A DNA stretch of 64,000 nt from Planctomycetales bacterium (GTDB lineage Bacteria > Planctomycetota > Planctomycetia > Planctomycetales > Planctomycetaceae), in the NCBI GenBank assembly GCA_026400835.1, contig JAPLOA010000033.1, forward strand, positions 1 through 64,000, in the 5' to 3' direction. Made by a program: the position numbers and the translations under genes. Below the pieces are notes generated by a model. It was not told the DNA's origin, searched no databases, and was given only the letters and a program-made list of their open reading frames with translations. This document shows positions 9,635 to 18,394 of this stretch, piece after piece; position 1 is the first letter of the stretch, and every line of letters begins with the position of its first letter.

Positions 9635-10429
9635 ATGACTGAGCCAACGATTCAGAATCTGTTTGATCTTACGGGGCGAGTTGCTCTGATCACCGGCGGT
9701 TCGGGATTTCTTGGGAACTCCCTGTCACGAGCACTCGCGGAAGCCGGGGCCAGTGTTGTCGTTGCCAGTCGTGAATTGCCCCGTGCTCGGGCGGTGGCTG
9801 ATGCTCTGCCAGTGGTCGGCAATGCTGGTCATCATGCGGTTGTTCTCGATCAGATGGACGAAGCTTCTCTGAACAGCGGATTTGATGCGGCAGTTGCTGC
9901 TGCGGGCAGGATTGACATCGTGATCAACAACGGACAGCAGGGACATCCGGTTGATCTGACCACGATTACCGGGGAACAATTTAATCGGGATCTGCAGAAC
10001 GCTACGGGATATTTTTTGCTTGCGCGACGATTGCGTGATCATGTGGTTGGTCGAGCGGCCAAGGGATCGATCGTCATGATTGGTTCAATGTATGGCGTGG
10101 TTGGATCGTATCCGGATGCTTATGAAAACATCTGCGTGGCCAGCCCGGTTCAATATCACGCCCTGAAAGGCGGGATTGTGCATATGACGCGGCATCTGGC
10201 CGTGTACTGGGCCAAAGATAGCGTCCGCGTGAACTGCCTGAGTCCTGGACCGTTCCCGTCCGAGAAGGCTCCGGCTGAAATGGTGGAGCGACTAAAGACG
10301 AAAAGCCCGATGAAGCGCATGGGCGTTCCTCATGAATTGAAGGGTCCGCTGCTGATGCTTGTCAGCGATGCCGGCAGTTATATCACAGGCCAAAACCTGC
10401 TCGTCGACGGTGGCTGGACCGCTTGGTAA
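9635..10429 (+). CDS. SDR-family NAD(P)-dependent oxidoreductase
   Basis: The 264-residue product is a short-chain dehydrogenase/reductase. The cofactor motif is 'TGGSGFLG' near residue 20, the NNAG position is 'NNGQ', and the catalytic residues are Ser in 'MIGSMYG', Tyr and Lys in 'YHALK'. The C-terminal 'TGQNLLVDGGWTAW' is typical of classical SDRs related to gluconate 5-dehydrogenase and 3-oxoacyl-ACP reductase. ATG 9635 is preferred over the longer frame from 9509 because it has an upstream AAAGG and begins at the expected distance from the Rossmann motif. Substrate unknown. The gene stands alone between two repeat clusters. Confidence 0.85.
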   Translation: MTEPTIQNLFDLTGRVALITGGSGFLGNSLSRALAEAGASVVVASRELPRARAVADALPVVGNAGHHAVVLDQMDEASLNSGFDAAVAAAGRIDIVINNGQQGHPVDLTTITGEQFNRDLQNATGYFLLARRLRDHVVGRAAKGSIVMIGSMYGVVGSYPDAYENICVASPVQYHALKGGIVHMTRHLAVYWAKDSVRVNCLSPGPFPSEKAPAEMVERLKTKSPMKRMGVPHELKGPLLMLVSDAGSYITGQNLLVDGGWTAW

Positions 10430-10610
10430 TGTCTGGCAACTGACGGCTGACCGCTTCTTATTGGTCACTACTCCGCCAACTCATGAATGCTCAAAAACTT
10501 CGCGGAGAGCAGAAAACGCAAGCACTCTTCGGAAGAGCGCAGCCGGAATCTTGTGAGGCGTTGAGGAACAGTCCCGAAACCACATGCTGTTTTTTGCTGC
10601 GGCGAGAAAG

Positions 10611-10857
10611 CACAACCCGAAACGTCAGTGGGCGATTTCTCTGGAATGCACAGATCCGTCGCTTGCGAGTTTTGAAGTTGCGAGTTTCGGCGTTGAGGTT
10701 GTTCACTCGCCCAGAAACACTGGGATTTATCATAACCCGAAGCGTCAGCGAGGGATTCCCGGCCACCCTGCGTAAACCGCGAAACGCAATCCCTCGCTTA
10801 CGCGTCGGGTTGGGATCGTCGCAAACTCGCAACTTCAAAACATACGCGTCGGGTTGG
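10611..10857. repeat. cluster of AACCCGA(C/A)GCGT-AGCGAGGGATT repeats
   Basis: Four copies, direct and inverted: 10611-10640 (divergent), 10731-10758 (CATAACCCGAAGCGTCAGCG then AGGGATT), 10787-10812 (inverted, AATCCCTCGCTTACGCGTCG then GGTT) and 10844-10857 (inverted end only, preceded by AACTTCAAAA). The second and third copies can form a large hairpin. The same family recurs at 15273-15537 and 56395-56421. No ORF in the cluster looks real. Confidence 0.8.
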
Positions 10858-10902
10858 AATTTTGGGACTGGTCCTAAGTATCGGTGCGGGAACCGCAGGG
10901 GA

Positions 10903-11751
10903 TCAATCTTCGCCGCCGGTCAGAGCTGCAGTGCCGGCAATAGGGTGCCCGGGCTGCATCTTCAGGACATGAGTCTGCATGCCATTGAAGTAGCTGGGGA
11001 CGGCCGCTTCAAGAACTGGCATTAGTCGCTTGGGTGTCTTTGTTGAACGCAGAACCGTCAGATAGTCCAACAACACCTTGGCCGACTCCTCAGAATCGTT
11101 CAGCATGAAATGGACCCACGCCCAACTCTCCGCGTAGTCGCGTGTCGTGAGATCGCGAAAGTCGGTCAGCATTTCGAGGCGATAGAGATTCGGATTCCAC
11201 TTTTCCGACTCGGCCATTCGCAGTTCACGCAAATGGGAAGCGTGAGCCGCCCCGGGAGTCGACGCATCGACCTCAAAATATTCCGCCAGCCCTTCATCAA
11301 GCCATAATGGGACAGACTGCAAAGTCGCGTGCAGCAGTCCATGAGTGAACTCGTGCCGCAAGTCTTCTTTGACCTGAGGACTGATGAACGAGTACACCGC
11401 CAGCTCGCGAGCCGTCCCGACGAAGTAAGCTCGGCGAGGAGGCAGATCCTTCCACGTCGTATGCATATAAAAACGATAGGACGCTTCGTCACTGAAAAGG
11501 TACACATGAACCGGATCGCGTTGCTCTGGCAATTGCAATGTGTCATACACCTGGTCGTGCAATTCTTCCAGTTCTTTCACCAGCACATTGTCCTGATCCA
11601 GACGCACGTCACTGTTGATGACGAAGTGTCCGGTGGACACGCTGTGCAGAGACGGACGATCTGTAGAAAACGTGGTCTTGGGAGTGCTCTGGCAGCCAGC
11701 CGCGATCAGCGTCACCGCCAGCAGGAATGCAGCGATAATCGGCGAGCCCAT
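10903..11751 (-). CDS. lipoprotein with gluzincin-type metalloprotease motif (DUF1570-like)
   Basis: The product from ATG 11751 is 282 residues. An in-frame start at 11808 would add 19 residues before the signal sequence and is less likely. Residues 1-20 form a lipoprotein signal (LAVTLIAAGC with the lipobox Cys at 20), so it should be membrane-tethered outside the cytoplasmic membrane. Residues 133-157 carry HEFTH and, about 16 residues on, LDEGLAEYF, which together match the HExxH + E zinc site of gluzincin peptidases as in DUF1570 proteins. The fold after the site is helical. Target protein unknown. It is transcribed toward the SDR gene, with a repeat cluster at its 3' end. Confidence 0.75.
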   Translation of the reverse strand: MGSPIIAAFLLAVTLIAAGCQSTPKTTFSTDRPSLHSVSTGHFVINSDVRLDQDNVLVKELEELHDQVYDTLQLPEQRDPVHVYLFSDEASYRFYMHTTWKDLPPRRAYFVGTARELAVYSFISPQVKEDLRHEFTHGLLHATLQSVPLWLDEGLAEYFEVDASTPGAAHASHLRELRMAESEKWNPNLYRLEMLTDFRDLTTRDYAESWAWVHFMLNDSEESAKVLLDYLTVLRSTKTPKRLMPVLEAAVPSYFNGMQTHVLKMQPGHPIAGTAALTGGED

Positions 11752-12281
11752 AAAATGCCCGCGCGAAGTCTTCTTTTGGAAAACGTTGTCTTGCACGGAC
11801 GTTTGCAACCAGTCGGAAAGAGACGATGAATCAGTTAAGCGACCTCTGGCCTGTGATCATTCAGATCCAGAGACGTCGGACAAAACCGCAGGGATGTTGA
11901 CAGAAGCCGTGAAAACCAGCAAGCCAGATGCGTTGCCGTTGACCAGCCCTGAGGCCGCCGGAAACCGCCCAGCTCCCCAGCTTCCACAGCCAGACTACGT
12001 TTTTGCCGCAACTGGCATTTTTTGCCACCCGGCCAGAGCAGCAAATCTGAGCCGTACCGCTGACGACGGTGGTACGCTACACTCCGGTGCGTGGGGGCGC
12101 GGTTGGAGATGCTTTGTCAGACCCAGGAACGTAGGTTGGACAATTTTGTCCGACAAACCCGCGACGGGCAAGAATGCCCATCCTGCCCAAAACTGAAGAC
12201 TTGACGAAAACAGTTGTCGATAGTTGGAAGGTTCATAGTCGAAGTCATCCTGGTACTTTTTTCATCCTGAACAGGTTCTTT
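11752..12281. other. intergenic region containing a dispersed repeat
   Basis: About 530 bases between divergent genes. The overlapping ORFs here are not protein-like. The region should contain the promoters of the lipoprotein gene (minus) and of the aminotransferase gene (plus), and it holds the GTAGGTTGGACA repeat at 12116-12190. No convincing sigma-70 promoter pair was identified. Confidence 0.4.
12116..12190. repeat. dispersed repeat, GTAGGTTGGACA-N-TGTCCGAC family, long copy
   Basis: A stretch of about 75 bases beginning GTCAGACC, with core GTAGGTTGGACAATTTTGTC followed by CGACAAACC and ending GAATGCCCATCCTGCCC. The core contains an inverted repeat (GGACA/TGTCC). A second long copy with the same flanks is at 31121-31194, and a shorter one is at 13994-14030. 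Confidence 0.75.
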
Positions 12282-13142
12282 ATGTCTCGCAAAGTTTATG
12301 TGGCTGGAAAGCTGGTTCCTGCTGAACAGGCGACTGTCAGCGTCTTCGATCATGGTCTGCTCTACGGTGACGGAATTTTCGAAGGAATTCGAGTCTACGG
12401 CGGGCGAGTCTTTTTGCTGAAAGAGCATATCGATCGACTTTACGAGAGCGCTCTGGCGATTCGCCTGCAGATTCCGATCAGCCACAGCGAGATGACTCAG
12501 GCTGTGGAAGACACGGTTAAGGCCAATGAGATTGCCGACGGATATGTGCGTCTCGTGGTGACTCGCGGATCCGGTTCATTGGGCCTCGACATTCGCCGCA
12601 CCAGCAATCCTCAGGTGATCGTCATTGCTGACACGATTTCACTTTATCCGCCGGAGCTTTATCAGACCGGTATGCGACTCGTGACCGCGGCGACCATTCG
12701 CAATCATCCAGGAGCACTCAGCCCGCGTATCAAGTCGCTGAACTACCTGAACAACATCATGGCGAAGATCGAAGGCACGGATGCGGGCACTGTGGAAGCT
12801 CTGATGCTGAACCACAACGGCGAAGTGGCCGAATGCACCGGCGACAATATTTTCATCGTCAAGCGAGGCGTCCTGAAGACTCCTCAGCCGGACGCTGGAA
12901 TTCTGGAAGGGATCACTCGCAACGCAGTCATGAAACTGGCTGTTGAAGCCGGCATTACGGTTCAGGAATGCGTGATGACTCGTCACGACATTTTCACCGC
13001 TGATGAATGTTTCCTGACCGGCACGGCTGCCGAAGTCATCGCAGTGACCAGCCTCGATGGTCGTCAAATTGGAACCGGCAAACCGGGGCCTGTGACAAAT
13101 AATCTGCTGGAACGATTCCGCAAGCTGACTCGCGGTGAGTAG
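12282..13142 (+). CDS. ilvE: branched-chain-type class IV aminotransferase
   Basis: The 286-residue product is a fold-type IV transaminase closest to branched-chain amino acid aminotransferases: 'VFDHGLLYGDGIFEGIRVYG' at 21-40, arginine-rich 'TRGSG', PLP lysine K151 in 'SPRIKSLNYLNNI', and 'ECTGDNIFIVK'. It transfers the amino group between glutamate and branched-chain 2-oxoacids. ATG 12282 was chosen because the family begins immediately before 'VYVAGKLVP'; the frame is open further upstream but without homology. Its stop is 2 bases from the following hydrolase start, indicating an operon. The IlvE assignment over D-amino acid aminotransferase is likely but not certain. Confidence 0.85.
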   Translation: MSRKVYVAGKLVPAEQATVSVFDHGLLYGDGIFEGIRVYGGRVFLLKEHIDRLYESALAIRLQIPISHSEMTQAVEDTVKANEIADGYVRLVVTRGSGSLGLDIRRTSNPQVIVIADTISLYPPELYQTGMRLVTAATIRNHPGALSPRIKSLNYLNNIMAKIEGTDAGTVEALMLNHNGEVAECTGDNIFIVKRGVLKTPQPDAGILEGITRNAVMKLAVEAGITVQECVMTRHDIFTADECFLTGTAAEVIAVTSLDGRQIGTGKPGPVTNNLLERFRKLTRGE

Positions 13143-13144
13143 CC

Positions 13145-13987
13145 ATGAGAATTGGACACTGTCAGCTTGATTCGCAACTTGGAGACTTCAAAGGCAATCT
13201 GGGCAAAGTCCTCGAAGGCCTGAAGAAGGCTGATGCGGATCGCGTTGACATCGCGTGCTTCCCGGAATGCTTCCTCACCGGATATCCGGATGATGGCGAC
13301 ATTGCTCGACGAGATGCGTTTTCGATCGATTCGCCGCAGATCATGCAGTTGCTTGATCAAACCGCGAAGTTTGAAGTAGCCTTCATTGTGGGCTTCAACG
13401 AACTGCGCGGGAGTGATCTGTACAACACGGCTGTTGTGGTTCACAAAGGTCATCTGCTGGGACACTACAGCAAGTGTACGGCCTACATGAAGTTTCATCG
13501 GCAGGGCCGCGAGTTTCCTGTGTTTGAACACAAGGGCCTGAAGTTCGGTGTGGTGATTTGTTCAGACGGTGGCTATATCGAGCCCTCTCGCCTGCTGGCT
13601 TTGCAGGGGGCAAAAGTGATTTTCGCCCCGCATTTCAACTACATTTCTCAGCAGGGACTCATTGGCCACTTTATGCACGTCCGTGCAGACCATACAGCCC
13701 GCGCGGTTGAAAACATGGTCTACTTTGTAAGAGGAAACAACGTTTCGATGGGCAAAGAGGAGTGCATCAACGGTTACGATGGTGTCGGCTACGGAGACAG
13801 CTACATCATTGACCCGTGGGGCGAAATCATGGTGCGAAGTCGTCGCCAGCAGGAAGATTTCATCTTTGCGGATATTGATACGAACGTTGTTGATCGTGGA
13901 TGGAGTATAGGAAGGTCGATGTGGAGTGCTCGCGAATTCGGTGAGCACCTGCGAACGATTGTGGAGAAATCGACGAAGCCAGAGTAA
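13145..13987 (+). CDS. carbon-nitrogen hydrolase (nitrilase superfamily)
   Basis: The 280-residue product has the nitrilase-superfamily Glu-Lys-Cys triad: E41 in 'CFPECFLTGY', K110 in 'GHYSKCTAYMKF' and C139 in 'GVVICSDGGYIEP'. These cytoplasmic enzymes hydrolyse amides or nitriles; the closest types by eye are N-carbamoyl-amino-acid or omega-amidase-like branches. It starts 2 bases after the aminotransferase stop, so the two are probably translated from one transcript. An omega-amidase acting on the 2-oxo-acid amide left by transamination would fit such a pairing, but this is inference from neighbourhood only. Confidence 0.85.
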   Translation: MRIGHCQLDSQLGDFKGNLGKVLEGLKKADADRVDIACFPECFLTGYPDDGDIARRDAFSIDSPQIMQLLDQTAKFEVAFIVGFNELRGSDLYNTAVVVHKGHLLGHYSKCTAYMKFHRQGREFPVFEHKGLKFGVVICSDGGYIEPSRLLALQGAKVIFAPHFNYISQQGLIGHFMHVRADHTARAVENMVYFVRGNNVSMGKEECINGYDGVGYGDSYIIDPWGEIMVRSRRQQEDFIFADIDTNVVDRGWSIGRSMWSAREFGEHLRTIVEKSTKPE

Positions 13988-13993
13988 TGCATT

Positions 13994-14030
13994 GTCAAAC
14001 CTTAGAATGTAGGTTGGACATTCGTGTCCG
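13994..14030. repeat. dispersed repeat, GTAGGTTGGACA-N-TGTCCGAC family, short copy
   Basis: GTCAAACC followed by a spacer and TGTAGGTTGGACATTCGTGT then CCGAC. It matches the first half of the 75-base copies at 12116 and 31121, and lies only 6 bases after the hydrolase stop codon. Confidence 0.7.
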
Positions 14031-14103
14031 ACTGGGTTCCCCCAGCCGGAACGTGTCAGTGTTTGGTTCAATGGTTAAGTAGAGACGTTGTTGTTTCGGA
14101 GAA

Positions 14104-15159
14104 GTGAGTAAGACGCCAATGGCCAGATCGCGTGACCTGTTTGACGATACCACGATGACATTCGGAGAGCACCTGGAAGTGCTCCGCGTTCACGTGTTCC
14201 GCGCACTGCTGGGGCTCGTTCTGGCTGTGGCTGTCACGCTGTTCTTCGGGGACAAGATCTTTATGTGGTTAAGGAATCCGATCGAGACGGCTCTGCGTGA
14301 GCGAGGCATCGACAGGGATCAGATCAAGTTCGATGCTCCGAAAGAGAGCTTCTATTCCTATCTCATGGGAATGTTCTCTTCAAAGAAGAAGGAAGCCCCG
14401 ACGCCTCTACCGGAAGAACTAAAGAAAGATCAACTGCGAGTTCGCATCGAGAAGGACGAGCTTCGCAAGGCACTCGGAGAAGTCCCGGAGGTCGTGTCGC
14501 AGAAGACTACGGGTTCGGAGACTGTCGAGATCATTCTGACTGCTCCGGAGTTTGCTCAATTGCAGCGCGTGATTGAAGACACCAGTCGCATCACAACGCT
14601 GAAAGTTGAAGAAGGCTTCATGGCGTATATGAAAGTCTGCTTCTTCGCGGGTTTGTTATTGGCTTCGCCGTGGGTCTTTTATCAGCTCTGGCTGTTTGTC
14701 GCGGCCGGGCTTTATCCTCACGAGCGAAAATACATTCATGTCTATCTGCCAATGAGCGTATTCTTGTTCCTCGCAGGAGCTATGGCTGGATATTTCTATG
14801 CGTTCCCGCTGATGCTGGATTTTCTGATCAGCTTCAACGAGTGGCTGGGAATTGGCCTCGAACCACGACTGTCCGAATACATCAGCCTCGCCATGTTAAT
14901 GCCGCTGATGTTCGGTGTCAGCTTTCAATTGCCGCTGGTTATGGTGTTCCTCGAACGCATTGGCATCTGCACGGTCGACACTTACAAGGACAATTGGCGT
15001 ATCGCCGTCCTTGTGATTTCCGTCGCGTCGATGGTTCTGACGACATCGCCAGACCCATGGAGCATGATGCTGATGATGTTCCCGTTGCTGTTCCTGTATG
15101 TGCTGGGAATCTTTATGTGTCAGTTCCGTATCGGTGCCCCAGCGAGCGCGATCAGATAG
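14104..15159 (+). CDS. tatC: Sec-independent protein translocase TatC, with enlarged first periplasmic loop
   Basis: TatC is the multi-spanning receptor of the twin-arginine translocase, which exports folded proteins across the cytoplasmic membrane. The 351-residue product (GTG 14104; ATG 14119 is an alternative) begins with 'MTFGEHLEVLRVHVFRALLG'. It keeps the hallmark 'LYPHERKY' (Glu 207, equivalent to the twin-arginine-recognition glutamate) and 'FGVSFQLP', and has about six membrane segments. Usual TatC length is near 250. The extra residues lie between TM1 (about 33-53) and TM2 (about 175-195), in a charged loop with a KKKEAPTPLPEELKKD stretch. No tatA or tatB is nearby. Confidence 0.93.
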   Translation: MSKTPMARSRDLFDDTTMTFGEHLEVLRVHVFRALLGLVLAVAVTLFFGDKIFMWLRNPIETALRERGIDRDQIKFDAPKESFYSYLMGMFSSKKKEAPTPLPEELKKDQLRVRIEKDELRKALGEVPEVVSQKTTGSETVEIILTAPEFAQLQRVIEDTSRITTLKVEEGFMAYMKVCFFAGLLLASPWVFYQLWLFVAAGLYPHERKYIHVYLPMSVFLFLAGAMAGYFYAFPLMLDFLISFNEWLGIGLEPRLSEYISLAMLMPLMFGVSFQLPLVMVFLERIGICTVDTYKDNWRIAVLVISVASMVLTTSPDPWSMMLMMFPLLFLYVLGIFMCQFRIGAPASAIR

Positions 15160-15272
15160 GGCGAGTCACGTTTCTTGTTGGTGCTTTCTCAGTCTTAAGC
15201 TGAGGGACCCTGTTTCTGAGGGAGATCTTGTTCCTTCGGCCGGACCGATCGCCAGTGGGTTGTTGATTTAAT

Positions 15273-15537
15273 CACAACCCGACGCGTGAGTTTTGAAGTT
15301 GCGCTGTTCAAGGCTGGGGCGGATCCACGGCGCGAAAACTCCGGGGATTATCATAACCCGACGCGTGAGCGAGGGATTTTTCCAAACACTGCGTCAAACG
15401 CAAAAGCTCAATCCCTTGCTGACGCAGCGGGTTGGTATAGTCGCACACGCGCAACTTCAAAAAGCGTGAGCGAGGGATTCCGGGGGAAGCACTGTTCGAA
15501 CGGATCGCAATCCCTCACTGACGATTTGGGTTGTGGA
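15273..15537. repeat. second cluster of AACCCGACGCGT-GAGCGAGGGATT repeats
   Basis: Five copies fill the gap between tatC and the convergent propeller gene: 15273-15302 (with the GTTTTGAAGTTG arm), 15351-15380 (direct, GAGCGAGGGATT arm), 15409-15435 (inverted), 15461-15482 (half copy) and 15507-15536 (inverted, divergent). Two kinds of unit share the same ACGCGTGAG core but have different right arms (TTTTGAAGTTG or CGAGGGATT). Confidence 0.8.
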
Positions 15538-15691
15538 AACCCATGAAATCGATCCGCCAGCGAGTTCCGGCAATTCAGCGTCCCTCGAATACGTCGCAAC
15601 TTGCTCTGCCAGTTGCAGCCTGCATCCACTGGATCATTGTTGACAGAGAACCACGTTCCCTCAACAAGGTGGACATGTCCGTTCGACCGCT

Positions 15692-16903
15692 CTACTTTGG
15701 GTTTGCCAGTTTGATCAGGTGCTGATCGCTGCGAACATAGAGACCACCGTTGGAGGCACCCGGACTGCACAGAATCGTCTCGGCCAGATCCAACTCAGAG
15801 ATGACAACTCCCTTATCGGCTTCCGGCTTCACGACGAACGCTGTTCCCGATTCGTTGAACGCATAGATGTAGCCACCGGCGGCAATCGGAGTACTGCTAA
15901 AGCTGCCCTTCAGCCGTAACTGCCAGACTCGTTCTCCGGTTGATGTATTGCCCGCAGAAAGAACTCCCGCATTGTTCATCACATAGGCCATGCCATCGAT
16001 CACCACCGGACTTGGAGTGGCTGGACTTAGTCCCGCAGAATTCCAGAGTTCTTCGAATTTCCCCCCTGACGGTCGAATAGCCGTGAGACCGTTCGCAGGG
16101 ATCACAATCGCCCCGTCGCTGACTGTCGCCGAGGGAATCGTCGACGCTCCTTTTTCGAAGTTCCACACGATCTTTCCTGTCTCGGGATCGACCGCTGTCA
16201 AACCCTTCGACGACTGCAGCAACGCCAATGCTGGCTGGTCATTGGTCGCAGGCAGAACAGACGGTGACGTCCAGTTGGCTGCGCGAGGTCGTTCGATTTG
16301 CCATTTTGTTTCACCGGAAACAGTATCGACGCCGCACGCGAAGGCTTCAGCATCGCTCTCGACCTGCACGACAACCGTGCTGCCGATCACAACTGGCGAC
16401 GATGACATGCCAAGACTGTTGCTGGCATTCGGGAATTCGCTGCCGAGTCCTCGAAACCACTGCAGTTTGCCCTGCATGTCGAGACAAATCAGGTCATTGC
16501 TGGAGAAGAATGCATAGACTCGTTCCCCGTCACTGGCCATCGTCGGTGTGGCATTGCACATTTTGTCGTGAGTCATCGTGCGCCCGGTCGCATCGAACTG
16601 GCGCTGCCAGACCTGCTCGCCGGAATCCGCATTCACACACACCACATGCAGCCGATCCTGTCCGTAGCCTGAGCTTGAGGAAACAAAGACCTTGTCGCCG
16701 ACAATGATTGGCCCCGAAAGGCCTCGACCTGGAAGCGGAGTTTTCCAGGCAATCGTTTCGCCGCTCAATTCGGTCGGCAAGGATTCATCAACCGCAACGG
16801 AGTTCGCTGCGTTGCCGCGAAACTGTCGCCAGTCGGCCGCGAAGGATGAATCACAGGCTGCGAAAGCCGCCAATACAGATATCCCCAGGATAACACGTTT
16901 CAT
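15692..16903 (-). CDS. secreted PQQ-like beta-propeller protein
   Basis: The 403-residue product has a signal peptide (residues 1-22, LGISVLAAFAACDSSFA-A) and then a compact propeller with blades marked by 'CVNADSGEQVW', 'CLDMQGKLQW', 'GVDTVSGETKW', 'AVDPETGKIVW' and 'NTSTGERVW'. The start 'DWRQFRGN' is the usual opening of planctomycete PQQ-repeat proteins. These probably act as exported binding or assembly domains; enzymatic activity is not indicated. Its start codon overlaps the upstream gene's stop by four bases (ATGA), so translation is probably coupled to the HEAT/jelly-roll protein. Confidence 0.88.
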   Translation of the reverse strand: MKRVILGISVLAAFAACDSSFAADWRQFRGNAANSVAVDESLPTELSGETIAWKTPLPGRGLSGPIIVGDKVFVSSSSGYGQDRLHVVCVNADSGEQVWQRQFDATGRTMTHDKMCNATPTMASDGERVYAFFSSNDLICLDMQGKLQWFRGLGSEFPNASNSLGMSSSPVVIGSTVVVQVESDAEAFACGVDTVSGETKWQIERPRAANWTSPSVLPATNDQPALALLQSSKGLTAVDPETGKIVWNFEKGASTIPSATVSDGAIVIPANGLTAIRPSGGKFEELWNSAGLSPATPSPVVIDGMAYVMNNAGVLSAGNTSTGERVWQLRLKGSFSSTPIAAGGYIYAFNESGTAFVVKPEADKGVVISELDLAETILCSPGASNGGLYVRSDQHLIKLANPK

Positions 16904-18075
16904 CGATTTTCTCCTGAAGTGACATCATTCTTTGCAGTAGTGGAAACAGGAAGAACGGCCGAACCTGTGCTGTCGCAGATACGCAACTGAAACTGGTACT
17001 TCTGAGCCCAATCCTGAGTTTGCTCGTTCTGGCAAACCTTCAGCAGCAGAATATTCTCGCCAGCCTTCAGAGAAACAGGAACCTTGTACTGATCCATCGC
17101 CGAGCTGCGATGATACTCTTCGCGTTCGAAGACAAGCTTTCCGTTGACCCACAGTTTCCATGCATTCGGAGTTCCAAGGCGGACTTCCACGTTCTGTTCT
17201 CGATCACTTTTCCAGGACGTTGAGGCATACATCAACGAACCTTTGTAGTTCTGAATCTGCCTGGCAATATCCAAAACACCATAATCATCTTCCGTGACCA
17301 CCGCCTGCCATTTCACCTTGCCCAACTGGCCGTCATATTCTGCGGCGGGATCGAGCGGCTTGCCCTCGGCCGCCGTCGTCTCTGGCGTGTAAGCCACGGC
17401 AAATCCTTTTTCTTCTTTGTTGTCGAATGGACCAATCACCATCCATTGTGACAGGAAGCCGAAGTGTTTTTGTATATTGACCGTCTCGCCATTCTTGCGT
17501 AACGCTTCAGCAATCTGTTTGACCTGATCTTCGTGCACAGCACCTGACATCGCTTTCTGGTAGATCGGAGTCGCAGCAGCAGCCTCAGCGGCAGACGCTT
17601 CACTGATCAATTTCGCGACAGCATCACGTCGAAACTCCGGGCTGGGATCCAGCAACATATCCGGAATCAGTTCAGCTTCGATTGCCGCGTCCTGATCTCG
17701 CAATGTTTCGTAGGCGAGGCGTCGGGCGATCGGGGACTCAGAGCGGTCCGCAATAAAACCTTTCAACTCCTCCACAGGCAACGGTTTTGACGCTGCTTTT
17801 TCTGCCGTCACAATCTCTTCAAACGCGTTTCTTAGCCAGTTGACAGCCAGAGGAGAAGAACCTCTAAAACCCTTCAGCACGGACAACACGGCCCCGGACG
17901 TCGCGAGGGAATCCACAGCTTTGCGAGCAACCCCGGTGCCTTTTCCCCCGGGTTCAATCGACTGCAGAAGTTTAATAGAGTCGGCAACATCGTCTGCACG
18001 ACTACGTTCTGACGTAAACGTGAAAACCACAATGGCTGAGAGTAACATACGACGATAAACGCAGTCCGCACGCAT
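16900..18075 (-). CDS. secreted HEAT-repeat plus galactose-binding-like domain protein
   Basis: The product from ATG 18075 is 391 residues; the frame is open to 18162 but the signal peptide (RMLLSAIVVFTFTSERSRA-D) begins here. Residues about 30-210 are helical repeats of HEAT type (APIARRLAYETLRDQDAAIE, PSPEFRRDAVAKLI). Residues about 225-370 form a jelly-roll domain recognisable by 'WMVIGPFDNKEEKGF' and the strand pair 'AWKLWVNGKLVFEREEYH' and 'LKAGENILLLKVCQN', as in carbohydrate-binding accessory domains. It is the first gene of a two-gene unit with the PQQ-propeller gene (four-base overlap). Ligand unknown. Confidence 0.75.
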   Translation of the reverse strand: MRADCVYRRMLLSAIVVFTFTSERSRADDVADSIKLLQSIEPGGKGTGVARKAVDSLATSGAVLSVLKGFRGSSPLAVNWLRNAFEEIVTAEKAASKPLPVEELKGFIADRSESPIARRLAYETLRDQDAAIEAELIPDMLLDPSPEFRRDAVAKLISEASAAEAAAATPIYQKAMSGAVHEDQVKQIAEALRKNGETVNIQKHFGFLSQWMVIGPFDNKEEKGFAVAYTPETTAAEGKPLDPAAEYDGQLGKVKWQAVVTEDDYGVLDIARQIQNYKGSLMYASTSWKSDREQNVEVRLGTPNAWKLWVNGKLVFEREEYHRSSAMDQYKVPVSLKAGENILLLKVCQNEQTQDWAQKYQFQLRICDSTGSAVLPVSTTAKNDVTSGENR

Positions 18076-18394
18076 TACGGCATCTCCGACAAGAACAACG
18101 ACTGCTGCCACGACATTGCAAGAATCGTGAGTGACAGACTTCTGAAAAATGCGTTCTAGCAATCCGTGAGAAAAAACTCCAGCAGCCGGAATCGCTTAAC
18201 AGGAAATCAGCACGGAGCGCGTCATCGTCTTTAGGTGAATCTGTACGGAATACGCGTGGGTGATAACCTGAGAATCTGTTCATTCTGCGAACCTCGAGTT
18301 GTTATCGATTTGAATTCTGCGAAAATTCGCCCGATGGCTGAGGATTCCCTACTCCCTCACTGTCGCCCCTGACACCAGATTGAGAGCCCTGCTA
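18076..18394. other. divergent intergenic region
   Basis: About 320 bases separating divergent transcription units, so it should carry promoters on both strands. AT-rich stretches occur near 18300-18330. No repeat family seen elsewhere in the window is present and no ORF is convincing. Confidence 0.35.

Noticed and set aside
10611-15537. Possible CRISPR array made of the AACCCGACGCGT repeats
   Set aside because: Copies differ in orientation, arm and spacing, and no cas genes are present.
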